Part shown: one piece after another, positions 43,790 to 51,359 of the stretch | How the letters are laid out: each line of letters starts with the position of its first letter | Position numbering within the stretch: position 1 is the first letter of the stretch | Program-made: the position numbers and the translations under genes | From: Marinobacter sp. F4218 | GTDB lineage: Bacteria; Pseudomonadota; Gammaproteobacteria; Pseudomonadales; Oleiphilaceae | Assembly: GCF_019443085.1 (NCBI RefSeq) | Contig: NZ_JAHZIL010000001.1 | Span: forward strand, 16,477-80,476 | DNA: 64,000 nt | Reading direction: 5' to 3' | Notes under the pieces: model-generated | Told to the model about the DNA's origin: nothing | Seen by the model: only the letters and a program-made list of their open reading frames with translations | Database searches by the model: none

Positions 43790-43819
43790 TGACAAAATCT
43801 GACACAAGCTGACGTAAAC
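43790..43819 (+). repeat. Three TGAC direct repeats with 10-base period
   Basis: TGACAAAATC, TGACACAAGC and TGACGTAAAC lie head to tail at 43790-43819, 65 bases before the DUF1631 start. The TGAC cores repeat exactly every 10 bases, one helical turn. A possible -10 TATTAT is at 43826-43831. The rest of the 221-base nadC/DUF1631 gap shows nothing else that I recognise. Confidence 0.5.
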
Positions 43820-43883
43820 AGCTCGTATTATTAGAGAATCAGGGAAGTCCCCGGCATTCCGCGATCACACCCGGAGCAGCTTA

Positions 43884-46112
43884 ATGGCGCGCGATAACAA
43901 CATTGTCAGTTTTTCTGGCCAGAAGCCGCTGCAGAGGTTTTCCCTGCCTCAGGCACTGGTGCGTTTGCGTGACGCATCGGGTCAGTCCATGAAAACGGTA
44001 CTGGCAAATTTCTTTGATCGTTCGGACGATGCTCTCTTTGAACTGGCCGATCGCGCCAGTAACACGCTGGACCAGGCTGCCTATTTCGATGCCATGCGGG
44101 AGCTCCGGTTGCGACGCAAGGCCATGGTCGTTTCCATGCTCCAATATATGAGCCAGGCATTCAACGATATTGGCAAATTCCGGCCCCGTGAATCGGCCGG
44201 CATTCTTGACGAGGTGGAGGGAGATTCCCTCAGCCTTGTGGATCACTCCCAGCTCGAACAGCAGGTTGCGATCGAAAACCTGATCAACAAGCTGAGGAAC
44301 CGGTATTCCGATCAGATCCGATTGTTGACTGTGAGGGTCAGCCACGTAGTCCCGTCCATCGAACTGGCAGGCAGCCAAATGCCGCTCAGCCCCGAAGTCC
44401 TGTGTGGTGGGGTAGCGGAAGCCTGTGCGGATCTTGATATCGATATTCGTGCCAAACTGGTTGTTCTCAAGCTGTTCGATCGTCTGCTGGCCGACACACT
44501 GGGAGATTTCTACCAGCAAGCCAACCAGACGTTGGTCGCCGAGGGCGTTCTGCCCGATATGAAGCGACCACCGGCGGAGCGCTCAGGTGGAGCGAAAGCC
44601 CCCTCACGCACGGGGCCAAAGAACGGTGGCGCAAAATCGTCAGGCTCTGACTCAGGAGGCGAAGGCCAGGGATCACAGGCGACCTTTTCCGAGCTGAGCG
44701 CCCTGCTGCATCAGAGTAACGAAGAGTCGGTTTCTGGCCGGGCGGTGTCCGCTGAAGGCCATCTGGATACTGACAGGCTGATGGCGCGGTTGAGCGAAAT
44801 CCAGGCGGCATCCGGGAAATGGGGTGCGGACGAGATCATCACGCTGAATGATCAGCTCAAACCGGTGCTCAAGATAGAGCAGGGCAAGTTCGCCAACGTC
44901 GGCCAGGTTGATAACGACGTGATTAACCTGGTTGGCATGCTGTTCGACTTCATACTCGAGGACCGGCAGCTGCACCCTGTGATGAAGTCGTTGATCAGTC
45001 GCCTTCAGATCCCGGTGCTCAAGGTCGCCCTGAGCGACAAGAACTTTTTCAATCGGGGCGGCCATCCGGTCCGCAAACTGCTTAATGAGCTTGCACTCTC
45101 CGCGATCGGCTGGACCGAGAAGCGCGCCGATCAGAGGGACCCGCTGCGAGACAAGATCGAGTCGGTGGTTGAACGGGTTCTGAATGAGTTCACCGACAAC
45201 GTCGGGTTGTTCGATGAACTGCTGAATGACTTCAGCCACTTCATGGATCTTGATCGTCGCCGTCGGGAGCTGGTCGAGCAACGCTTGCGCGATGCAGAAG
45301 AAGGTCGGGCGAGGCAGGAGCGGGCGTCCGAGGCGGTCGACGGCATGATTCGCGATCTGGTCATCAATCGGGAGATTCCGGCGCCAGTCGCGCAACTCTT
45401 GCAGGAAGCCTGGCGAAAGTACCTGCAATGGGTGGTGATCCGGGAAGGGGAGGACAGCCGCAGGTGGGCCGACGCCCGGGATCTTACCGAGCGACTGGTG
45501 TGGAGTGTCGATCCGACACCGGTGTCGGATTCGACACGCAGTGACCTGCTGCGGGCGATTCCCTCCATTGTCGACGATCTGCGCAAAGCCTTGCAGGAGA
45601 TTTCCTGGGATCCGTTTGCGACGGACGCGATCATCCGTGATCTGGAGCTGGCTCACGTTGACGTTTTCCAGCGCCTGGTGACGGCCCCCGCTCGTTCCGA
45701 GCCACCGGTTGAGGCGCCGCCCGAAGCCTCCTCCGAGTCCGGGATGGAGAACGTTCCGGTTGACGCCCACGGTGCAACGGAGTCCGTTGCCGAGATGGCA
45801 CGCGCCGACACGGATTCGATGGACGCAATTGCGCAGGAGTGGCTCGACCGGGCCGATTCATTGCGGGTTGGCTCCTGGATTGAGATGTCGAAAGACGGCA
45901 GCAAAGTACGCTGCAAGCTGGCAGCGTTTATCAAGGCCACCGGCAAGTACATCTTTGTTAACCGAAGCGGTGCGAAGGTTGCTGAATATCATCGCCAAGA
46001 CCTGGCTTCCGCCATGGCTTCCGGTGAAATCGGAATGCTTGACGATGGCCTGATCTTCGACCGGGCGCTGGAGTCGATCATTGATAATCTGCGCAGCAGT
46101 CGCAAGGACTGA
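43884..46112 (+). CDS. DUF1631 large conserved protein of unknown function
   Basis: A 742-residue cytoplasmic, mainly helical protein without signal peptide or membrane segments. Homologs are labelled DUF1631 (sometimes mis-named thymidine phosphorylase). A Gly/Ser/Lys-rich linker is near residues 232-270. A helical core follows (LVGMLFDFILEDRQLHPVMKS; ALSAIGWTEKRADQRDPLRDK). The C-terminal part (residues about 655-742) begins LRVGSWIEMSKDGSKVRCKLAAF, a small beta-rich module reminiscent of PilZ-like domains, but no c-di-GMP RxxxR...DxSxxG motif is present. It sits between nadC and ampDE, a position conserved in pseudomonads. The function is unknown. Confidence 0.83.
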   Translation: MARDNNIVSFSGQKPLQRFSLPQALVRLRDASGQSMKTVLANFFDRSDDALFELADRASNTLDQAAYFDAMRELRLRRKAMVVSMLQYMSQAFNDIGKFRPRESAGILDEVEGDSLSLVDHSQLEQQVAIENLINKLRNRYSDQIRLLTVRVSHVVPSIELAGSQMPLSPEVLCGGVAEACADLDIDIRAKLVVLKLFDRLLADTLGDFYQQANQTLVAEGVLPDMKRPPAERSGGAKAPSRTGPKNGGAKSSGSDSGGEGQGSQATFSELSALLHQSNEESVSGRAVSAEGHLDTDRLMARLSEIQAASGKWGADEIITLNDQLKPVLKIEQGKFANVGQVDNDVINLVGMLFDFILEDRQLHPVMKSLISRLQIPVLKVALSDKNFFNRGGHPVRKLLNELALSAIGWTEKRADQRDPLRDKIESVVERVLNEFTDNVGLFDELLNDFSHFMDLDRRRRELVEQRLRDAEEGRARQERASEAVDGMIRDLVINREIPAPVAQLLQEAWRKYLQWVVIREGEDSRRWADARDLTERLVWSVDPTPVSDSTRSDLLRAIPSIVDDLRKALQEISWDPFATDAIIRDLELAHVDVFQRLVTAPARSEPPVEAPPEASSESGMENVPVDAHGATESVAEMARADTDSMDAIAQEWLDRADSLRVGSWIEMSKDGSKVRCKLAAFIKATGKYIFVNRSGAKVAEYHRQDLASAMASGEIGMLDDGLIFDRALESIIDNLRSSRKD

Positions 46113-46144
46113 ATTCGTAGCAAGACCGGCGACTTTGTGCTTCA

Positions 46145-46178
46145 ATCAGGGCATTCTGTAATGCCCTGATACTTTTGG
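46145..46178 (+). terminator. Hairpin between the DUF1631 gene and ampD
   Basis: An 11-bp perfect stem ATCAGGGCATT/AATGCCCTGAT with a CTGT loop and the short tract ACTTTTGG after it, 32 bases after the DUF1631 stop and just before ampD. The U-tract is poor, so partial termination or attenuation is more likely than a full stop. Confidence 0.5.
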
Positions 46179-46185
46179 ATTTACC

Positions 46186-46815
46186 TTGCCTCAATCAGAC
46201 AAAGCTCCAGTCTCGCAGGTCGTTTCCCCCAGCGACGTAACTGCGCTTCGTGAAACCGGGAAGTTACCCGCCGCACGCTGGTGTCCCTCGCCCAATTTCG
46301 GTCCCCGCCCGGAGGGGGCATCGATCACTCTGCTGGTGGTTCACAACATCAGCCTGCCCCCCGGCCAGTTTGGCGGGCCGGAGATCGAGAATTTTTTCTG
46401 CAATCGCCTGGATCACTCGGCGCATCCGTATTTCGAAACCATTGCCGGAATGCAGGTGTCGGCCCACGCCCTGGTTCGCCGGGATGGCTCGCTGGTCCAG
46501 TTTGTCAGCCTCCTCGACCGGGCCTGGCATGCCGGTCGTTCCTGCTTCCAGGGCGAAGAGGAGTGCAATGATTTCTCCATTGGTATCGAACTGGAGGGCA
46601 CCGACGATATTCCGTACTCGGAAGCTCAGTATTACTGCCTGGCCCAGATCGCACGCCTGATCATGCTGGCCTGGCCGGACGTAACGCCCGACCGGCTGAC
46701 CGGACATTGTGACATTGCCCCGGGCCGGAAAACCGATCCCGGTCCGGTATTTGACTGGCAACACTTTCGCACCCTGCTGGCGGAAGTTGCTACCAACGAC
46801 AAGGGGCGGGGCTGA
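46186..46815 (+). CDS. ampD: 1,6-anhydro-N-acetylmuramyl-L-alanine amidase AmpD
   Basis: A 209-residue cytoplasmic zinc amidase for recycling anhydromuropeptides; loss in relatives derepresses AmpC beta-lactamase. It has an N-acetylmuramoyl-L-alanine amidase 2 domain. Zinc ligands are the His in LLVVHNISLPPGQFG, the His of LTGHCDIAPGRKTDPGP and its Asp. WHAGRSCFQGEEECNDFSIGIELEG is also typical. The start used is TTG 46186, with no clear ribosome site; no ATG is available before the conserved GKLPAARWCPSPNF segment. It is directly followed by ampE. Confidence 0.93.
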   Translation: MPQSDKAPVSQVVSPSDVTALRETGKLPAARWCPSPNFGPRPEGASITLLVVHNISLPPGQFGGPEIENFFCNRLDHSAHPYFETIAGMQVSAHALVRRDGSLVQFVSLLDRAWHAGRSCFQGEEECNDFSIGIELEGTDDIPYSEAQYYCLAQIARLIMLAWPDVTPDRLTGHCDIAPGRKTDPGPVFDWQHFRTLLAEVATNDKGRG

Positions 46816-47703
46816 ATGGTTCTGATCGTATTTCTGCTGGCCTACATTGTTCGGCGCCGACTCGATACCCACAACAGTCTTTCCGGAGACAAGCTCTGGC
46901 GGCACTGGTTTCATCAGGCCGTGAAAGTCGAGGCGGGCCATGAGTCGGGCATCGCCGGTGGCTTGGCTCTGGTGGTCCTTCCAGCCCTGATTCTCGGGCT
47001 CGGAATGTATCTTCTGGATGCCGTCGGCTGGCGGGTTGTGGGTTACCCTATTGAATGGCTGATCCTGATTTTGATGATGGGGGCGCCTGGTTGGCGCCCA
47101 ATACTGCAGAGCTATTCGGTGTCCTGGCAGCGCGGGGATATGCAGGCGGCCTGGCTCATCGTGGAAGACCGCTTACCGCCCGAGGAGCGGGGGGCGGCAT
47201 CGTCCCCGGACGTGATGCATCTGACGCTGTCAAAGGCCTTCCTGGTCGGCGTTTTCCAGCGATTTTTCCTGGTTGGATTCTGGTATGTCGTGGGTGGTAT
47301 TGGTCTGGCCGTGCTGGCCCGGGGCCTGGTGGCGCTTTCAGAACAGTGGCCCCAGGCTGCCGCACGCACCCGTTTCCAGCGGCTGGCTGAGTGGATGGCC
47401 TGGCTTCCGGTTCGATTGCTGTCGGTGACCTTCGGAATTGCCGGCGATCTGGCCGGCTGGCTGCGGGAGTTTCCCGCCAGTGTGGGTGGGGTGTCCAAGA
47501 AGACGGCCGACGTTCTCATGATTTCCGCCAACGGGTCGTTAACCGGATATGCGCTGGATCCCGAGAGGTTCTCCCGAATTCACCCCGACGAGTGGGTGGA
47601 TTTTGGCGGGCGTAGCCTGGGAGCAATACGAGACCTTCTTAACCGGAGCATGCTGGTGTGGATATGCGGGCTGGCGCTGCTGGTTATCTTCGGAGTTCTC
47701 TGA
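46816..47703 (+). CDS. ampE: Regulatory signalling modulator AmpE
   Basis: A 295-residue inner-membrane protein that starts one base after the ampD stop. Hydrophobic helices are at about residues 1-11, 46-72 and 78-95, further membrane spans near residues 135-175, and a last one near 272-295. It has the family HNSLSGDKLWRHWFHQA and YVVGGIGLAVLARGLVALSEQW segments. AmpE is linked to beta-lactamase induction and cell-wall signalling in pseudomonads and enterobacteria, but the mechanism is unclear. The gene ends 41 bases before the sigma-28 promoter of the next gene. Confidence 0.9.
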   Translation: MVLIVFLLAYIVRRRLDTHNSLSGDKLWRHWFHQAVKVEAGHESGIAGGLALVVLPALILGLGMYLLDAVGWRVVGYPIEWLILILMMGAPGWRPILQSYSVSWQRGDMQAAWLIVEDRLPPEERGAASSPDVMHLTLSKAFLVGVFQRFFLVGFWYVVGGIGLAVLARGLVALSEQWPQAAARTRFQRLAEWMAWLPVRLLSVTFGIAGDLAGWLREFPASVGGVSKKTADVLMISANGSLTGYALDPERFSRIHPDEWVDFGGRSLGAIRDLLNRSMLVWICGLALLVIFGVL

Positions 47704-47744
47704 TCCGGCCCGGCTGAACGCAACATTTTAACAACAATTAACGC

Positions 47745-47771
47745 TCAAGTTTCCGGGGCTTCGGGCGACAA
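47745..47771 (+). promoter_or_regulatory. Sigma-28 (FliA) flagellar/chemotaxis promoter
   Basis: TCAAGTTT (47745-47752), an 11-base spacer and GGCGACAA (47764-47771) match the FliA consensus TAAAGTTT-N11-GCCGATAA at 7 of 8 and 6 of 8 positions. It lies 56 bases before the chemoreceptor start, the right distance for a class 3 flagellar gene. Confidence 0.75.
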
Positions 47772-47827
47772 TAAATATAAGAAAAGAACGATTGTTCAGT
47801 TGTTGAAGTTCCAGCGAGAGGGAAACC

Positions 47828-49858
47828 GTGAAACAACTCATTAATCCTGCCGTTGCACTGATGAACCGGCTGCCCATGGTCTACAAGTTCAGCCTGATCA
47901 GCATACTCTTCCTGTTGCCGATTGGCGGGCTCTCCTGGCTGGTGATGTCTCAACTCAATCAGTCGGTCCAGACCATGACCCGGGGGGTAGAAGGGCTGCA
48001 GCAGCTCAGGAACGTCGAACACCTGGTCTCGTCCTCCATGACCTACCGGGACTATCGTGCCGCAGGTGTGCTCAAGAACGAAGAAGGTTTGCTAGATGCA
48101 TCCGAAGATGCGGCGGAGCAGATTGATTCGCTGCTGGAGAGCCTGACGGCGGAGCAACGCTCCTTTGATGCCTCGGGGTCCTGGGCGGATCAGGTAGCTG
48201 CCATACAGGCGGAGTGGCAAACGCTGCGGGCCGACGACAATTACCAGGGTGCCATCGATCCCCAGTTCAAGTATTACCAGGAGTTCGTGCAGAAGGTGAT
48301 GGCGCTCTTGCCCGCCACCATCGAAATATCCGGTCTTGGTCAGGATGCGTCGCGAGAAAACCAGTTGCTGCTCGGGCTGGTGCGGGAAGCCTTGCCCGAG
48401 GCCCGTGGTGTGATAGGTCAGGCCCGCGCCTTTGGCACGTTCGCGCTTGTCGAAGGCCAGGTGGGTTATGCCCTGAGCGAGGGGCTCAATGGAATTTATG
48501 ACCGGTTGACCAACCGCAGTTCCCTGTTGGCACCGGCGTTGTCGGTGGCGGCCGAAGCGTCCGATCAGCTCTCGAGCGAAGCCGGCAATACGATCGACCG
48601 CGTGAACGAGAGTCTGGTGCTGGTGCGCGATGCACTGGACCTCAATGTGATCACGCCGATGCGACTGGAAATGCCGTGGCGGGAATACGACGCGCTGATT
48701 CGCGCGCAGCTTGAAAGCTATGACGAGCTGACCGGAGCCATTTTCGATGTCGTTGAGGGCAACCTGTCGACCCGCCTCGAGAATCAGGTCAACCAGCGAC
48801 GCCTCATTGTCGTCGCGCTGTTGGCCATTCTGCTGGTGGTCGTCTACCTGTACATCGGCTTCTTCATGTCGGTTCGTACCGCCATCAACCGTTTCACCGA
48901 CGCGGCCCGGAATGTGGCGGCGGGTGACATGACAACCCACATCAATCTGCAGAACCGCGATGAGTTGGGGGAATTAACCAGCGAATTCAATAACATGACT
49001 GATCGAATTGCCGAGCTGATCCGGTCCGTCAGCAGCACTACTGCAGACGTGGACCAGCAGGCGGCCCGGGTCAAGGACACGGCCGCGGCGAACAGCGAGG
49101 CGGTCGCTCGTCAGATGGAAGAAAGCGGCCAGATTAACGAAGCCATGAACCAGATGGTGGAGGCCGTTAACGAGGTTACCGAAAGTGCGCATCGTGTGGC
49201 TGACAGTGCCGGTACCGCCGAAAGTGATACCGAAACCGGTCGGCAGGTTGTCGCCGATACCGTTGGAACCATCAACCAGCTGGCCGCAGAAATCTCGGGT
49301 GCCGTCGATGTGATCAACCGGGTCAGTCAGGACAGCGATAACATCAGTCAGGTCCTGGTCGAGATCAAGGCCATTGCTGAACAGACCAACCTGCTCGCAC
49401 TGAACGCGGCCATTGAGGCGGCAAGGGCTGGCGAGCAGGGCCGGGGGTTCGCGGTGGTTGCCGACGAAGTACGTTCGCTGTCCCAGCGCACCCACAAATC
49501 GACGGAAGAAATCGAGGGCATGATTTCCCGGTTGCAGAGTGGGGTGAAGGATGCCGTATCGGCGATGACCAACAGCCGGAATGTTACCGAAACCACCGTG
49601 ACCAAATCCGGGCAGGTGACGGAGGCGCTCGACCGAATCGCCCGGGGCATTTCGATCATTGTGGATATGAGTCATCAGATTGCCCAGGCCGCGGAAGAGC
49701 AATCTGCCGTGGCCCGGGATGTGAACACCAGCGTTGCGCAGATTGGCGATCTTGGGCAAACCACCGCCGCGAACGCCGAGGAAACCCTGGAATCATCCCG
49801 GGAAATGTCCGACCTCACCGCGTCGCTTCAGCGCTTGGTGGAGGCCTTCAAGGTGTGA
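47828..49858 (+). CDS. Methyl-accepting chemotaxis protein
   Basis: A 676-residue transmembrane chemoreceptor, starting GTG after AGAGGGAAACC. TM1 is residues about 13-40 and TM2 about 326-350. The periplasmic part between them is about 285 residues, larger than a simple four-helix bundle, and I cannot assign its ligand. A HAMP domain follows ([19 protein letters not shown]). The signalling tip reads [20 protein letters not shown] and [20 protein letters not shown] near residue 520. The end is [10 protein letters not shown] with no NWETF-like CheR/CheB tether. Control by FliA fits co-expression with flagella. Confidence 0.95.
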   Translation: MKQLINPAVALMNRLPMVYKFSLISILFLLPIGGLSWLVMSQLNQSVQTMTRGVEGLQQLRNVEHLVSSSMTYRDYRAAGVLKNEEGLLDASEDAAEQIDSLLESLTAEQRSFDASGSWADQVAAIQAEWQTLRADDNYQGAIDPQFKYYQEFVQKVMALLPATIEISGLGQDASRENQLLLGLVREALPEARGVIGQARAFGTFALVEGQVGYALSEGLNGIYDRLTNRSSLLAPALSVAAEASDQLSSEAGNTIDRVNESLVLVRDALDLNVITPMRLEMPWREYDALIRAQLESYDELTGAIFDVVEGNLSTRLENQVNQRRLIVVALLAILLVVVYLYIGFFMSVRTAINRFTDAARNVAAGDMTTHINLQNRDELGELTSEFNNMTDRIAELIRSVSSTTADVDQQAARVKDTAAANSEAVARQMEESGQINEAMNQMVEAVNEVTESAHRVADSAGTAESDTETGRQVVADTVGTINQLAAEISGAVDVINRVSQDSDNISQVLVEIKAIAEQTNLLALNAAIEAARAGEQGRGFAVVADEVRSLSQRTHKSTEEIEGMISRLQSGVKDAVSAMTNSRNVTETTVTKSGQVTEALDRIARGISIIVDMSHQIAQAAEEQSAVARDVNTSVAQIGDLGQTTAANAEETLESSREMSDLTASLQRLVEAFKV

Positions 49859-49881
49859 GGCCTTCGTTCACCAAAACACAG

Positions 49882-49910
49882 ATCCGGCCTTCAGAGGCCG
49901 GATTTTTTTT
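49882..49910 (+). terminator. Rho-independent terminator after the chemoreceptor gene
   Basis: ATCCGGCC-TTCAGA-GGCCGGAT followed by eight T. It is 23 bases after the chemoreceptor stop and overlaps the 3' end of the adenosyltransferase gene on the other strand. Confidence 0.9.
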
Positions 49911-50454
49911 GCTCCCACAAAATTTCCTCGCCACCGTCTCGTCGGGCCAGTACCCGGGCGATCACAAACAGCAGGTCTGACAGCCGGTTCAGGTAATGCC
50001 GGGACGCCGTATTGATGGAATCCTCGTGCCCAAGCGCCACCACGATGCGCTCGGCCCTTCGGCACACGGCCCGGGCCAGGTGGCACTGGGCTGCGGCGGG
50101 GGTGCCGCCCGGAAGAATGAAGTTCTTCAGGGGGGGAATCCCTTCGTTGTGGTGGTCGAGGGTTTGTTCCAGCCACTCAATGTGGACATCACCAATCACT
50201 TTGCTGCCGGGAATGGCGAATTCGCCCCCCAGGTCGAAGAGGTGGTGCTGGATGCGGCGCAGGCTCTCCACCAGGGGATCATCGTTGTCCAGGGTTTCGA
50301 TCAGTAGGCCGATGTGGCAGTTCAGCTCGTCGGCCGTGCCCATGGCCTCAACGCGTTGTGCGTTCTTGGCGATACGGTTGCCATCGGCCAGGCCCGTTGA
50401 GCCATCGTCCCCGGTTCGGGTGTAAATTTTGGAAAGGCGATTGCCCATCGGCAT
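49891..50454 (-). CDS. Cob(I)alamin adenosyltransferase, PduO type
   Basis: A 187-residue trimeric enzyme that transfers adenosyl from ATP to cob(I)alamin to make adenosylcobalamin. KIYTRTGDDGSTGLADG (residues about 9-25) is the ATP-binding motif. FILPGGTPAAAQCHLARAVCRRAER near residue 108 and YLNRLSDLLFVIARV near 151 are family signatures. The start is 50454 (or 50448, the second Met). No cobalamin synthesis or mutase genes are nearby. It follows the ketopantoate-reductase-like gene, 7 bases after its stop. Confidence 0.95.
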   Translation of the reverse strand: MPMGNRLSKIYTRTGDDGSTGLADGNRIAKNAQRVEAMGTADELNCHIGLLIETLDNDDPLVESLRRIQHHLFDLGGEFAIPGSKVIGDVHIEWLEQTLDHHNEGIPPLKNFILPGGTPAAAQCHLARAVCRRAERIVVALGHEDSINTASRHYLNRLSDLLFVIARVLARRDGGEEILWEQKKSGL

Positions 50455-50461
50455 GCTCCTG

Positions 50462-51355
50462 TTAGCGTGGTGACAGTTGTTTTACCCGTTCTGTCAGCAT
50501 TTGGTTCACCGGCGTGGGGATTGCCAGTGACTGACCCAGGCGGACCAGGTAGCCGTTGATGTAATCAATCTCGGTCGGGCGCCCCTGCAGCATATCACTG
50601 CGCATGGACGAGGTATTGTCGGCAGTCGCCCTCGCCACGGCTTCGATCCGCGTTCTCAGGGCCGGCGCGTCACTGCCCCCCTGGCCGCTGGCCGCCATCA
50701 GTTGGGCTATTTCCGTGCACAGGTCATCAATATGAGCCTGGAAAAAGTCCGCAGTCACTATGTCGCCGTTGGGGCAGTCCAGAATCGCTGTGAACGGGTT
50801 GATGCCGGCGTTAATCACCAGCTTTTGCCAGAGGCGGCCGAGGATGTGGTGTTCTGCATGGACGGTCATTGCGCTGGTCGCCAAGCGTTCGACCACGGGA
50901 GCAACGTGAGACTGGCCAGCGTCGGTCAGAGCGCCGACCCAGGTCTCTCCGGCTCCGGCGTGAATCACCGAGTCCGGTGACGGCCGGTTCGCGCCCTCGG
51001 TGGTACTGGCGGCCAGAATGGGGCGCCCCGGCCAGCGTTCCGCGACCGCCTGTTGGCTGCCAAGACCGTTCTGAAACAGCACAATCGGTACCATAACGGG
51101 CAGGGCCGCGGCCATGCCTTCAATGGCTTGCATAGTATCCCCGGCCTTGGTCGTGACCAGAATCAGGTCGGGCCTGTCCGTCGAGGCTAGCCAGGGTATC
51201 GCAACCGGGCGTTCCGTTCCGTCCAGAGCCTGGAAGCGGTAAGTCACAGACTCGGTTGGCGTCTGCCCGGGTCGGGGGATGAAGGCGGTGTCATGGGCAG
51301 GAAGCGAGGCGGCCCAAAGCCGCCCCAACGAACCTGCTCCAAGAATGGCAATCAT
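50462..51355 (-). CDS. 2-dehydropantoate 2-reductase family protein
   Basis: A 297-residue NADPH-dependent oxidoreductase of the PanE/ApbA family. Start 51355 gives MIAILGAGSLGRLWAASL, the Rossmann GxGxxG at the N-terminus. LILVTTKAGDTMQAIEG near residue 66 is the second segment. The catalytic Lys is in LGRLWQKLVINAGINPFTAI near residue 172. YINGYLVRLGQSLAIPTPVNQ is near the end. It may make pantoate for CoA, but the family has paralogs with other substrates, so panE is not assigned firmly. It starts 4 bases after the valS stop. Confidence 0.88.
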   Translation of the reverse strand: MIAILGAGSLGRLWAASLPAHDTAFIPRPGQTPTESVTYRFQALDGTERPVAIPWLASTDRPDLILVTTKAGDTMQAIEGMAAALPVMVPIVLFQNGLGSQQAVAERWPGRPILAASTTEGANRPSPDSVIHAGAGETWVGALTDAGQSHVAPVVERLATSAMTVHAEHHILGRLWQKLVINAGINPFTAILDCPNGDIVTADFFQAHIDDLCTEIAQLMAASGQGGSDAPALRTRIEAVARATADNTSSMRSDMLQGRPTEIDYINGYLVRLGQSLAIPTPVNQMLTERVKQLSPR

Positions 51356-51359
51356 GCCG

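Noticed and set aside
43790..43819. PhoB box before the DUF1631 gene
   Set aside because: The GTCA repeats have a 10-base, not 11-base, period and lack the CTGTCAT core.
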